Source: Actinopolyspora lacussalsi
Lineage (GTDB): Bacteria; Actinomycetota; Actinomycetes; Mycobacteriales; Pseudonocardiaceae
Direction of reading: 5' to 3'
NCBI GenBank assembly: GCA_030803735.1
Contig: JAURUC010000001.1
Coordinates: 2,249,501-2,313,500 of the forward strand
Length of the DNA: 64,000 bases
Under the pieces are notes generated by a model. It did no database searches. It was not told where the DNA came from and was given only the letters and a program-made list of their open reading frames with translations. Shown piece by piece: positions 52,001 to 59,937 of this stretch. Made by a program: the position numbers and the translations under genes. How positions within the stretch are numbered: position 1 is the first letter of the stretch; each line of letters starts with the position of its first letter.

Positions 52001-55000
52001 CAGGGTGTGGACGTTCTCCTCGCGCACGGCCGCCCGGTAGTCGGCCGCGTCACCGCGCGCGGCGTAGTGCTCCTGGGCGTCGGATGCCGAGACCCCGTAG
52101 GGATACAGCGCTACCTGGCCGATCGAGCCCTCGAAGTGGCCCCAGGTGCCCTCGGGTTTGGCGGGCCAGTTCAGACCGTTGAGCAGCCCGGTTCCGACGT
52201 AGCCGTAGGGGTCGACGTTCTGCAGCTCGCCCTGCAGCGTCTGGACGGCGTTACCGTCCAGGTACAGCGTCTGCTGCTCGGGCTTGCCGGACAGCATCAC
52301 CTGGTGCCACTGGCCGTCGTTGACCTTGTTCGCCGAGACGGCGCCCTCGGTCTCGGCGTTCCAGAAGTGGCCGTGCAGCTTGCCGTCGGTGCCCACGTAG
52401 AGCACCGGCATGGCACCGCCGGTGGGGTTCTCGTCGTCCGGGCGGTTGTTGCCCGTGGAGAACAGCACGCCGCCGTCGGTGCTGGAGGTCTTGAACCACA
52501 GTTCGACCGCCAGTCGTTTCCTGCCGGTGAGCGTGTTGTCCGGTAGCTGGACGTAGGAGCGCTGCCCGTCGAAGGAACGCGCCGCGGTGTCCGGGAACGG
52601 GCCGGAGGTACGCGAGACCGAGTGGTACTCGGCGCGCCGCAGCGCGGGATCGCCGCGCGCGGTGGTTCCCTCGTTCTCCCGCAGTCGCCAGTTGGCGTTC
52701 GGGCGCGATCCGGTCACCGCTTCGCCGTAGCGGAACCCGTCGCCCTCGGTGGTGGACTCACCGACCTGCCAGGTGCCGCCGTCCGAGTCGGTGTAGCTGG
52801 TCACCCTGGCGGTGGACGAATCGTAGGAGACCTCGGCCGCGTAGGCACCGCCAGCGCGCTTGATGGAGGTCAGCTGCTCGGTGGCGGTGCGGGCCGCGTA
52901 GTGCTCGGCGGCGACGGTTCGGCCCATCGGCTGGTGGTACATCGCCACCTCGGCGATGTCGCCGTCGAAGTAGTCCCACGTCGCGTTTGGGGCGGCGGGC
53001 CAGTCGCGGGAGTTGAACCAGCCCGCGCCGACGTGGTTGAGCGGGTCGACATTGTCGATCTTGCCACTCTGGCTGCCCACGGTCCGCCCGTCGAGGAACA
53101 GCGTCTGGGTGTCGCGGGCGCCGGAGAGCACCACGTGGTGCCACTCGCCGTCGTTGACGGTCGATTCGGTGGCGATCCCGGCCGTCTTGTTGTTCCAGAA
53201 GTGGCCGTGCAGCTTGCCGTCGGTGCCGACGTAGAGCGCGGGCATGGCGGCGTCGCTCGGGTTCGAGGTGCCCGGCCGGTCGTAGCCCGTGGAGAACAGC
53301 ATCTCACCGCTGGAACTGCTGGTCTTGAACCACATCTCCACGGCCAGGTACTGCGAGTTGCGCACCATGTCGTCGGGCAGCTGGACGTAACTGGAGGAGC
53401 CGTCGAAACCGGCCGCGGTGGTGGAGCCGCCCGCGATCGGGCCGGGCCTGCCGTGGGTGAGGTTGTGGGAGGTGGCTTCCTTGGACTCCCAGTAGCCGGG
53501 CACCTCGCTGGTCACGGCGGTGTCGGACTGTTCGGACAGTCGCCAGTAGGCGTGCGGTTTGGCGTCGAGCGTGACCGAGCGGTAGTGCGAGCTGTCGGTG
53601 TAGGTGTAGTTGTCACAGGCCCCGGTGGGATCGCAGACCCTGGTGAGCCGATCGCCGTCGTAGTGGTAGTGCCAGGTCGACACCGGATCCGGCGCGGTGC
53701 TGACCTCGGTGACGTGCCCGCCGGAGAAGGTCAGGTTCAGCGAGCGCCCCGAGGTGGCGTCGGTGACCGTGGCGAGGTTGCCCGAGTCGTCGTAGGAGAG
53801 GTGCTGCTCGCGCCCCTGCGCGTCGACGATCCGGCTCAGCCGTCCGTTCGAGTCGAACTCGTAGCGTTGGCCGCCCTGGGTGCGCAGCGTCCAACCGTCC
53901 GATTCGGTGCGCACCAGCGTGGCGGTGCGGCCGGAGGGGGTGGCGTAGCTGCCGTCGGGATTCCGCCCGTAGCGGGCCTGCTGCCCGGTGGCGTAGGTGA
54001 CCACGACGTTGCCGGAACCGTCGTCGTCGGGCACCACCCGCGCGTCCCACTTGGTCGACCAGCCGGAGCCGAAGGCCAGGTTCTGCCGGGGGTCGAGGCT
54101 GTTGTAGGAGCGCGCCACGGACAGTTCCGGACCCACGGCGGCGATCTCGGCGTCGGTCTCGACTTCGGCGAAGTTGCCCACACCGGGGTCGACGCGCCCG
54201 CCGACCTCGTCACCTGAGGAGAGGTGGCTGGTCACCGGCGGCTGCGGCACCTTGGTGGTCAGGTGGGAGCCCTGCGTCCAGGGACTGGCGATCCGCATGT
54301 CGCCGATCTGGCCGTACCAGACGTAGTTCTCGCCCCAGGTGAGTTCGCCTTCCGGCACCGACCAGACCGGGGAGTCCACCCAGCCGGAGTTGAAGCAGTC
54401 CTCACCGGACGCGGAGCAGACCTTGAAGCGGTAGTTGATGCCCTCGCCCGGGTAGGTGTCCTGGTCGTGACCGGTCAGCGCGAGCGTGGGGGTCAGCACC
54501 GAGGCGTTGTAGTCGCTGGGCGGCGACATGGAGTCCACGGCGGGCGGCTGGTTGGGCACGGTGAACGCCACCGACGCCGACATCGGCGCACCGGTCGAGG
54601 AGAACCGGGTGGTGCCGTAGTGGTCCATGTCCCAGCGCAGCGAGTACTCGCCCGGCGGCAGTTTCTCGACGCGGGCGTCGATGGTGACCGTCTGTCCGGG
54701 AGCGACGTCGTGCGGCATGTCCGTCCACGCCGTGGAGGTGCGCGGCAGCTCGTTGCCCTCGGCGTCCCAGAGCCGGTAGCCCAGCTTGTAGTCGTTGTCC
54801 GGGGTCCAGGTGTCGCGCCCGCGGTTGGTCACCGTGACGCTCATCCGACCGTCGTCGCTGCTGGTGACGACCGGGCTCATGCCGCCGAGCTCGTAGTCGG
54901 CCCAGTACGGCGTGTAGGTGACCTCCAGGTAGGGCGGGTTGGCCGAGGCCGCGCTGGCGAACTTCTTCCAACCCTTGGAGTCGGTGTCCGAGGCACGCAG

Positions 55001-56488
55001 CGCCAGGCCGTGGTTGGGTTCGCCGTGGGTCCAGCCGTGCACGAGATCGCGCCCGGCGTTGCCCAGCGGGATGTCCACCCACTGCGACCCGCAGCTGTCG
55101 TTGTAGCCGTGGGCGAAGCTCTTGCGGGCGATCTCCGCGCCGGTGGCCGGGCCGGGATAGCTCTTGCTGCCCTGCACCGACCAGGGCTGGGTGACCTCGT
55201 GCACCCGAACCGGCCTGGCCTCGCAGGAGTAGGACCAGGTCTCGAACATCCGCAGCCTGGCACCGAGGATGTAGTTGCCCGCCAGATCGGAGCTGATCGA
55301 GTCGAATTTCAGGAAGGCGGCGGCCTTGTTGCCACCGCCGTTGTAGGTGCCCACGCTCATGTTGGGCTCACCCGAGTAATCGCTGTCGTAGGGCGACTGC
55401 ACGTAGGTGGTGCCGTCGGTGTCCTTGCCGACCACGCTCGGGTCGACCTTGACCGGGAAGACCCGCTCCGGGTCCGCGAGCCACTCCTCGTCCACCGAGA
55501 CCCGCAGCACGGGCTGCTCGGCGTCGCCGACGATCTCGTACTTCACGCCGTCGGAGCGCACGCCCTCACCGGAGCGGGGGTGGACGTTGGAGTCCACCAT
55601 GTAGCCCGGTGGGATGACGTGGCGGACCTCGCCCTCGGAGTCCTTGAGCAGCACCGAGCCCTCGTGCAGCTCCGGCGTGAGATCGCCGACGTTCATCGGG
55701 AAGTCCCACACGGTCGGCGCGTCGGCCGACTTCAGCCGGATCGTCTCCTTGATGCCGACCGCGGTGGCCTGCAGGTTGAGATCGGACTGCGGCCGGATCC
55801 CCGGGTAGGTGACCGAGCTGCCGGAGACCTTCGCGGTGACGTCGGCGGCGTCGGCCACCCGGAATCCCAGGGATCTGCCGTCGGCGAGTTCGACCGAGGC
55901 GATCTCGGAGGTGTTCGCGGCGCCCGCGAAGTTCTTGGTCCGCGAGTCGGTGGTGGTCTTCCAGACACCGCCGTCCTGTTCCAGGGTCAGATCGACCGGT
56001 TGGAGGCCGCCGTCGGCGGTCTCGGCGAACTTCTGGCTCTGGTAGACGCGCAGCGTCCTGGTGCCGTCGGCGTTGGCGAAGGTCTGGCTCTGGCTGGAGC
56101 GCTCACTCTTGAGCTCACGGCTGGTGTTGGGATCGAACCCTCGAGTGGCGGCGTCCGGTTCGGAGCCGATGCTGACCTTCGCCTTCTCCGGCAACTGCTG
56201 CGGCAGTTCCGGGGCGGGCGGGCGTTCGTCCGAGGGCAGCCCCTCGGCGGGCCGCGCGTTGTGCGACTTCCCGCCGGATTCGTTCTCGGCCGAGGTGTCC
56301 TCGCTGGAGGCGTCGTGGGAGCGCCCGGCCGCACTGCCCTGTCGCTGTTCCGGAATCTCGCCCTGCGTGGCGGCCTGCGCCTGCAGCTGCGGGGCGTTGA
56401 TCAGCCCCACGACCACTGCCAACGCGAGCAGTAACGACCCGATCCTGGCGGGACGCGGCGTGCTGCCACGGTGCGCGTCGTAGCTCAT
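45731..56488 (-). CDS. Giant secreted Rhs/YD-repeat polymorphic toxin with LamG and pretoxin-HINT domains
   Basis: 3585 residues. Signal peptide: about residues 1-42 (RIGSLLLALAVVVGLINAPQ, then QAQAA). Acidic linker, then a DNRLRE-like beta domain near 345-530 (TYVQSPYDSDYSGEPNMSVG) and an Ig-like segment. First YD/Rhs repeats near 800-960, three LamG domains near 1020-1190, 1300-1470 and 1530-1700 (each with MWFKTSS, YVGTDGKL.GHFWN and a DG.WH motif), then a long YD-repeat barrel to about 3020. The Rhs core ends with LGYQGQFTDSDSGKVNMGSRWYRPGTGTF, then NRYAYAGGNPLTRIDPRGY. A helical Ala/Arg linker leads to a HINT domain at 3322-3472 (CTPNSFVPGTEV...GEHPFWVP...HDETLVHN) that should self-cleave before the 113-residue toxin SDCDWPPYGQ...EEVDW. 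Start ATG 56488 has GAGGA upstream. Confidence 0.93.
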   Translation of the reverse strand: MSYDAHRGSTPRPARIGSLLLALAVVVGLINAPQLQAQAATQGEIPEQRQGSAAGRSHDASSEDTSAENESGGKSHNARPAEGLPSDERPPAPELPQQLPEKAKVSIGSEPDAATRGFDPNTSRELKSERSSQSQTFANADGTRTLRVYQSQKFAETADGGLQPVDLTLEQDGGVWKTTTDSRTKNFAGAANTSEIASVELADGRSLGFRVADAADVTAKVSGSSVTYPGIRPQSDLNLQATAVGIKETIRLKSADAPTVWDFPMNVGDLTPELHEGSVLLKDSEGEVRHVIPPGYMVDSNVHPRSGEGVRSDGVKYEIVGDAEQPVLRVSVDEEWLADPERVFPVKVDPSVVGKDTDGTTYVQSPYDSDYSGEPNMSVGTYNGGGNKAAAFLKFDSISSDLAGNYILGARLRMFETWSYSCEARPVRVHEVTQPWSVQGSKSYPGPATGAEIARKSFAHGYNDSCGSQWVDIPLGNAGRDLVHGWTHGEPNHGLALRASDTDSKGWKKFASAASANPPYLEVTYTPYWADYELGGMSPVVTSSDDGRMSVTVTNRGRDTWTPDNDYKLGYRLWDAEGNELPRTSTAWTDMPHDVAPGQTVTIDARVEKLPPGEYSLRWDMDHYGTTRFSSTGAPMSASVAFTVPNQPPAVDSMSPPSDYNASVLTPTLALTGHDQDTYPGEGINYRFKVCSASGEDCFNSGWVDSPVWSVPEGELTWGENYVWYGQIGDMRIASPWTQGSHLTTKVPQPPVTSHLSSGDEVGGRVDPGVGNFAEVETDAEIAAVGPELSVARSYNSLDPRQNLAFGSGWSTKWDARVVPDDDGSGNVVVTYATGQQARYGRNPDGSYATPSGRTATLVRTESDGWTLRTQGGQRYEFDSNGRLSRIVDAQGREQHLSYDDSGNLATVTDATSGRSLNLTFSGGHVTEVSTAPDPVSTWHYHYDGDRLTRVCDPTGACDNYTYTDSSHYRSVTLDAKPHAYWRLSEQSDTAVTSEVPGYWESKEATSHNLTHGRPGPIAGGSTTAAGFDGSSSYVQLPDDMVRNSQYLAVEMWFKTSSSSGEMLFSTGYDRPGTSNPSDAAMPALYVGTDGKLHGHFWNNKTAGIATESTVNDGEWHHVVLSGARDTQTLFLDGRTVGSQSGKIDNVDPLNHVGAGWFNSRDWPAAPNATWDYFDGDIAEVAMYHQPMGRTVAAEHYAARTATEQLTSIKRAGGAYAAEVSYDSSTARVTSYTDSDGGTWQVGESTTEGDGFRYGEAVTGSRPNANWRLRENEGTTARGDPALRRAEYHSVSRTSGPFPDTAARSFDGQRSYVQLPDNTLTGRKRLAVELWFKTSSTDGGVLFSTGNNRPDDENPTGGAMPVLYVGTDGKLHGHFWNAETEGAVSANKVNDGQWHQVMLSGKPEQQTLYLDGNAVQTLQGELQNVDPYGYVGTGLLNGLNWPAKPEGTWGHFEGSIGQVALYPYGVSASDAQEHYAARGDAADYRAAVREENVHTLWTLGDPAGSTHAESVHALTDATYHGVDKDVSPPMRGAGAVGFDGQSSYVRLPNSQARGRGRLSVEMWFKTSSSEGGVLYATGNQAPSVTDPPGGAMPVLYVGTDGKLRGHFWNDKVSGITTDSAVNDGEWHHVTLSAAGDSQRLYLDGNMVGSQSGELDNRDRYDFLGVGQLDSNDWPALPDQVWNHFEGSIGEVALYHRPLDSASVADHYSARNAATAVDITGPDGGVRTYTYDPNAGGRTISVTNSDGATKVYGYDTGGFVNRITDANGNTTRISNDERGNQLSRTRCRTEGTEKCYTSYRSYYHNPDDPLDPRNGKVTEFRDARSDSETDDTYLTTYSYNAAGKLTSTSEPGETGGAQRTTTNTYTTGDEPAPDGGTQPPGLLASETDPAGNETSHTYTSAGDLASVTDPAGLVTEYDYDGLGRKTSETQVSDSEPDGLTTTFDYDQASRLVEKVGPETENAVTGELHQRRVRNTHNGDGSIAETTVDDALGNDPARTTSYTYDNRGRRLEVTGPEGGVTRTEYDEFGEVVRRVTPTGTEYTYTYTAARHQLATMTVTGFSGDGSEPHDVVLESRAYDPAGRLASVTDAMGRTTTRTYYDDGQLAAERLLDYQDPESGETRDLLLRRYEYLGNGSESLVVRGDGQYSTSTEYDPAGRPVRSTDREGERVLRSTETSYDAVGNPVEVIDRNPRGETVRHAESGYDPMGRRLSHTVHTGGETLVSKSHRDQRGLVTSTVDPRGTAQGADPAEFTTEYGYDELGRRVTVTRPEVRAESGGNPAEPVSPVVTNGYNTFGEAVARRGPNGNVTTSAYDKAGRQVSTTRPDYTPPGASEPITATSTKSYDAAGRVVESTDALGDTTTFGYDELGNLVRRTNPAREGEQSGGVWRATYDPLGERLSVTDVTGAEQHYTYDELGRTITSTVVERVPEPTRNLTTRYTYDALGNPASVSTPTGLTTTYEHDDLGNPVSMTDPAGNTTTSVHNAQGKPVSITEPSGVTTNYEYDLAGRLLRTSDLDASGEKVRDRAFGYDRAGNQVSSTDAHGVTTTRSFDPLNRLRSITRPVADGEEITTSYGYDAAGNVTRATDGNGNNTVYTVNSWNTTESTIEPATERHPDDADRTYTTAYDALGRVKREIQPGGVTVSKSYDALGNLVGESGSGAEASTPDRSFGYDKAGRMTSATVSGKTNTFGYDDRGNLVSAAGPSGDSTFAYDDEGRISTTTTAAGEASFGYDAAGRLATAVDPLTGITATYGYDDAGRRAQVEYGGQRTYREYGYDELSRLSSDTVHRADDSVSTELSYDYDVADRLISKQNSTASATTTSDYTYDKAGRLTSWDNGDQVTQYSWDAAGNLVGSGGETATYDERNRLLSRGGTEFEYSARGTVTARSAGGTTTDVRFNAYGEMTEDGGKSYGYDALNRLVSSGSRSLSYAGDSLKVTSDGQSEYSYTPEGGALGVGNGDSAGIAVTNQHTDLVGTVSPGDGSVSGWRSYSPFGQVSEQEGSQPSLGYQGQFTDSDSGKVNMGSRWYRPGTGTFTSRDSANLDPTSTTDANRYAYAGGNPLTRIDPRGYFWGKALDVVKEVSGYNDAKRCFQGSWAGCAWTAANFTPVGKIAKGVKTAYKGYKTWSRGRKAGKAADDVPSSGRKFNRGGGSKAKSKGKSRGGGKARGRAGTRVGKTVGHVGGRVAVSAGGSAAGSTMSRAAIAQARAAAREAARLAARRKRVRDDAMTHHPKPKPSNTVSKQVQNRLDRLDNQEPIELGVLAADAASAGSGEDAGGFVPDALGAVGGLRRGGGMSRPGSTPDLPGGGSARSSGSGGSSGAGGACTPNSFVPGTEVVLADGSRTAIEEVELGDRVLATDPETGETEPERVTATITGQGQKHLVEVTVDTDGDRGSATDSVTATGEHPFWVPNRDEWVDAADLQAGDRVRTAEGEQRLVTGIRTWTALQRVHNLTINDTHTYYVDLNGHDETLVHNSDCDWPPYGQNSADEHYDKHVLGMDDDGNFTRTPDMPEYDTEDGFDRYVADSQALMCPDACPSGVREGKRDRDNTWIRYEMSTGKIGMKRDGQIVSYFRPDAEMEYFSEEVDW

Positions 56489-57066
56489 CAGAAGTTCCTC
56501 ACCAGCCGTGAGCCGCGGACCACCCCACCGCGACAGCGGAGAGCCGACCACGACCCGAGTGGAACCGAGCGGAGCACCGGCCACGCCGGAGCGACGGAAC
56601 GCGGTGTGCCCACACCGGACCCGTCTCCGTTCGGTTCCGAACTGCACGTACCGGCGTCACGCGGCGGAACCCGGCAATCCGGGCCCGGCCGTCGAAACGC
56701 CCGGCGGAACTTAGCCGTGAAACTGGCGTGAATTGAAGAGGGTATATCTCTTTGTGATCTTTTTGTGCCGATCAACCGGTTCGCGCGGTGTTCGTTTTCA
56801 CAATTTTCGGCGTGGACAAAAAATCGTTTGACGATTAAACCGCGCGCGTGAAGCCTCCGAGCACTCTCCGTGAGAACACTCTTCGTGTCGGGGACGTGAT
56901 TCCCGCGCCTTCGGTTGCGTCACCCGGCGTGAAAAAAGAATCCGCCGGGAAACGGATTCCCGGCGGACGCGGTGAGCACCGATCTCGGTGTCGCGGGGCG
57001 ACGGAGGCGGACGACGAGCGGAGCGTCCGACCACGCGAGAGCGGGATCAGCCCGCGAACCCGGAGA
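56489..57066. other. Promoter/leader region of the Rhs gene and wecB 3' region
   Basis: 578 bases between two minus-strand genes. It holds a strong terminator for the epimerase gene (56932-56967) and an AT-rich stretch at about 56730-56840 that probably contains the Rhs promoter (a TATACC-like -10 near 56740 on the minus strand, with no convincing -35). The frame upstream of the Rhs ATG is open but not protein-like. No gene is seen. Confidence 0.5.
56932..56967 (-). terminator. Rho-independent terminator of the epimerase gene
   Basis: TCCGCCGGGAA (56941-56951) and TTCCCGGCGGA (56957-56967) form an 11-bp perfect stem with a 5-base loop. On the minus strand it is followed by TTC and six T (56932-56937). 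It lies 100 bases after the epimerase stop and insulates the toxin gene from it. Confidence 0.88.
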
Positions 57067-58329
57067 TCAGCCGGAGTGCTCGGGCACCCCCGCCGAGTCC
57101 GCGGACGAGCACGACCCGGACGCGGGTGAGGTAGCGGCCACGAACGGTTCGGGAAGTTCCGGAGCCGCACCGAGCAGCCACGCCAGTACGGCCTCGGCCC
57201 GCTCGGCGCCGCGACCGTCACCGAACGGATTGCCGCCGGCCAGCATCGACTCCCTGGCACGGGCGTCGTCGAGCAACCGCGAGGCGTGGTGCACGATCCG
57301 GGCCCGCTCGGAGCCCACCAGCAGAGCACACCCCGCGTCGACGGCTTCGGTGCGTTCGGTGACGTCGCGCAGCACCAGCACCGGAACCCCGAAGGCCGGC
57401 GCCTCCTCCTGGATCCCGCCCGAATCGGAGAGCACCAGTGTGCTGGCGGCGAGCACGTGCGCCAGCTCGCCGTAGGGCAGTGGATCGGTGACCAGCACGC
57501 GGGGATCGGCCTCGAACATGCCCCGGACCATCCCGCCGACCCGCGGATTGGGATGAGCGGGCAGCACCACCCGGATGTCGGGGTGCAGCGTGGTCAGCTC
57601 CCGGACCGCGGTGAGAATGCGCCGCATCGGCTCACCCCAGGATTCCCTGCGGTGCACGGTCACCAATACCAATCGATCGTCACCGTTGGCGGCCCGTTCC
57701 ACCGTCCCGGCCAGCTCCCCGTTCTCGAACACCCTTTCACCGCGGGTTGCCGATTCCACCGCGTCCACCACGGTATTGCCACTCACCAGGATTCTTTCGG
57801 AGGCGATCCCGGAATCGCGCAGATTCCGCGCCGCGAGCTCGGTGGGGGCGAGATGAAAATCGCCGACCTGGGTGACCATTCTTCGGTTGAGTTCCTCCGG
57901 GAACGGCGCTCGCAGGTCGAACGAGCGCAGTCCCGCCTCCAGATGGACCACCGGAACACGGCGCCAGAAAGCGGTGAGCGCGCCCGCCAGCGTCGTGGTG
58001 GTGTCACCCTGCACCAGCACCGCTGCCGGCGGCCGACTCCCGGCCAACTCGTCCAGAGCCGTGATCAGCTCGCTCAGCAGTTCCGGCTGCGTCCCGCTGC
58101 CGCGGCGCACCGTGATGTCCACATCGGACTTCAGACCGAAGGTGCGCAACGCCTGCGAAACCATTTCCGGATGCTGTCCGGATGCCACCATTACCGGACG
58201 TATCCGACCGTTGTCGAACGACGCGCGGGCAACCGGGGCGAGTTTGACCGCCTCGGGGCGTGTTCCCGCGACGAGCCAAACTTCTGGCTGCCCGTGAGGT
58301 GCGAAACTGTTAATCTCGCTGCCGTACAT
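57067..58329 (-). CDS. wecB: UDP-N-acetylglucosamine 2-epimerase (non-hydrolysing)
   Basis: 420 residues. It interconverts UDP-GlcNAc and UDP-ManNAc for surface polysaccharide. PEVWLVAGTRPEAVKLAPV at the N-terminus, VMVASGQHPEM, VLVQGDTTTTLAGALTAFWRRVPVVHLEAGLRSFD, PFPEELNRRMVTQVGDFHLAPTE, VTVHRRESWGEPM and LSDSGGIQEEAPAFGVPVLVLRDVTERTEAVDAG are the canonical motifs. The ATG at 58329 has GGAGG 9 bases upstream; the open frame continues but is promoter DNA. The C-terminal about 30 residues are a low-complexity tail. It is divergent from a glycosyltransferase operon with which it probably cooperates. Confidence 0.93.
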   Translation of the reverse strand: MYGSEINSFAPHGQPEVWLVAGTRPEAVKLAPVARASFDNGRIRPVMVASGQHPEMVSQALRTFGLKSDVDITVRRGSGTQPELLSELITALDELAGSRPPAAVLVQGDTTTTLAGALTAFWRRVPVVHLEAGLRSFDLRAPFPEELNRRMVTQVGDFHLAPTELAARNLRDSGIASERILVSGNTVVDAVESATRGERVFENGELAGTVERAANGDDRLVLVTVHRRESWGEPMRRILTAVRELTTLHPDIRVVLPAHPNPRVGGMVRGMFEADPRVLVTDPLPYGELAHVLAASTLVLSDSGGIQEEAPAFGVPVLVLRDVTERTEAVDAGCALLVGSERARIVHHASRLLDDARARESMLAGGNPFGDGRGAERAEAVLAWLLGAAPELPEPFVAATSPASGSCSSADSAGVPEHSG

Positions 58330-58426
58330 ATTCCGCGACCTCCGACACGCCGAGAACGGCCGACTCCGCTCGACCCACAGGAGATCTATACCGAAAGAAG
58401 CGCGGTACCGCATGCACGTCCGCGCT

Positions 58427-58458
58427 CGTGTCCGAATGATGACGTGTCCGAATGATGA
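58427..58458. repeat. 16-bp tandem direct repeat in the divergent promoter region
   Basis: CGTGTCCGAATGATGA occurs twice back to back (58427-58442 and 58443-58458), 26 bases before the small membrane protein start. It could be a two-site operator for both divergent transcripts. Confidence 0.75.
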
Positions 58459-58483
58459 AAGGTCTTGTTCGAACGGAGTGGAC

Positions 58484-58669
58484 ATGTATTCTCTTCGGTT
58501 CTGCGGCGCTGCCGCGTCGAGCATGGGAATCGCGAGCACCAGCGGTAGCCCCGGTGTTCTCTACGGTATTCTGTCGATCTTCTCGCTGCTGGCGTTGCTG
58601 CTGGCCGTGCGATCCGTGCGACTGCACCGGCGACCGGAGGCCACGCTCCTGATCGGGCACGAGAAATGA
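58484..58669 (+). CDS. Small membrane protein, 61 aa, coupled to a glycosyltransferase
   Basis: Starts MYSLRFCGAAASSMGIASTS with one clear membrane helix (VLYGILSIFSLLALLLAVRSV, about residues 26-46) and a basic tail. The ATG at 58484 has GGAG 5 bases upstream, and the stop overlaps the glycosyltransferase start (ATGA). Probably an accessory subunit of the polysaccharide synthase. Function is inferred from coupling only. Confidence 0.65.
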   Translation: MYSLRFCGAAASSMGIASTSGSPGVLYGILSIFSLLALLLAVRSVRLHRRPEATLLIGHEK

Positions 58670-59937
58670 CCGGATGGCTCCCGGTAGTACTGATGATCGT
58701 ACTACTCGTCTGGTGGCCCACGCTGAATCTGCTACTCGCGGCGTTCTCGTGGCGGATCCCGACGTCCGTGACGGAGCACGGCGAGAACGAGCCGTTCTCG
58801 TTCTTCATCGTGATCCCGACGCTGAACGAGGAACGCGTCATCGCAAGCACCGTCCATCACGCACTGGCACTGGGGAGCCCCGAAACGCCGGTTCGGGTGC
58901 TGGTGATCGACGACGACTCCGACGACGACACCCGCGCGATACTGGCGGGCATCACCGACCCCCGGCTGCACGTGATCCACCGCGAACCACCCCGGGCACG
59001 CATCGGCAAGGGAGACTCGCTCAACCAGGCGTGCGGGTACGTCCTCAGCCACACGGAGCTGGATCCCGCTCGGACCGTGGTCGGCGTGCTCGACGGTGAC
59101 GGCCGGGGCAGCCCCGACATGCTCGGCGAAGTCACGAACATGCTGCGTGACGAGACGATCGGTGCGGTGCAGTGCGGAATACGCATCCAGAACCGCGAGA
59201 GTGTGCTGGCACTGCTGCAGGACCTGGAGTTCGGCGTGATGATGGACTCCGTGCAGCTGCTGCGGGATCTGCTCGGCAGTGTGGGACTGGGTGGCAACGG
59301 CCAGTTCATCCGGCTTTCCGTGCTCGCCTCGTACTCCTGGTCCGACAGCCTGGTGGAGGACTACGAATTCGCGCTGCGGTTGCACTTGGACGGTGTGCGC
59401 GTCAGATACACCAACAGTGCACGCGTCGGCCAGCAGGGGCTTCCGGACGTACCGAGGCTGCTGCGGCAACGAGCCCGCTGGGCACAGGGCAATCTGCAGT
59501 GCGCGCACCACGTTCCGAGCCTGGTGAGATCGCGTGCGGTGAGCAATCCGGCGCTGCTGGACTTCCTGCTGGCGTTGATCATGCCCTGGGCGACGGTCCC
59601 GATGTCGGTGGTATTCAGCGGTCTGGTCGCGCTCAGCGTGGTCACCACCACCGCGGCGACCACCGGAAACGTGCTCACGGCTGCCCCGGCGATCGCGCTG
59701 GCCTCCGCCACCTGGCTGTTCCTGCTGTTCCTGCCCGGACTGGTGTGGGGCCTGGTGCACCGCCTGCGACTGGGTGACGAGCCGCTGCGGCGTTGCCTGC
59801 TGGCCGGAGTGTGCTATCCGGGTTTCCTGCTGTGCGGGGTGTTAGCCACGTGGCGCGCGATGTTCCGCAGGGTGACGCGGCGGAACTCCTGGGCCAAGAC
59901 GGACCGGGTACCCGACCGGCCCGTCGTGGCGGAGTGA
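58666..59937 (+). CDS. Processive family 2 glycosyltransferase (membrane polysaccharide synthase type)
   Basis: 423 residues. N-terminal membrane helix, then a GT-A domain: FSFFIVIPTLNEERVIASTV, VLVIDDDSDD (UDP binding), VVGVLDGDGRGSPDM (DxD metal site), LGGNGQFIRL, VEDYEFALRLHLDG (catalytic ED) and LLRQRARWAQGN (Q..RW acceptor motif). Three or so C-terminal helices follow, forming the channel. The full D, DxD, ED, QxxRW set indicates a processive synthase like those for hyaluronan, cellulose or poly-GlcNAc. The product is unknown, but the divergent epimerase points to ManNAc- or GlcNAc-containing polymer. Confidence 0.9.
   Translation: MTGWLPVVLMIVLLVWWPTLNLLLAAFSWRIPTSVTEHGENEPFSFFIVIPTLNEERVIASTVHHALALGSPETPVRVLVIDDDSDDDTRAILAGITDPRLHVIHREPPRARIGKGDSLNQACGYVLSHTELDPARTVVGVLDGDGRGSPDMLGEVTNMLRDETIGAVQCGIRIQNRESVLALLQDLEFGVMMDSVQLLRDLLGSVGLGGNGQFIRLSVLASYSWSDSLVEDYEFALRLHLDGVRVRYTNSARVGQQGLPDVPRLLRQRARWAQGNLQCAHHVPSLVRSRAVSNPALLDFLLALIMPWATVPMSVVFSGLVALSVVTTTAATTGNVLTAAPAIALASATWLFLLFLPGLVWGLVHRLRLGDEPLRRCLLAGVCYPGFLLCGVLATWRAMFRRVTRRNSWAKTDRVPDRPVVAE

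Noticed and set aside
48131..52546. Plus-strand open frame of 1471 codons opposite the Rhs gene
   Set aside because: Shadow of the highly repetitive, GC-rich YD region. The translation is Val/Gly/His/Arg-rich without domains, while the minus strand has clear Rhs and LamG motifs.
54224..56434. Plus-strand open frame of 736 codons opposite the Rhs N-terminal region
   Set aside because: Same reason: low-complexity translation opposite a well-supported secreted protein with a signal peptide.
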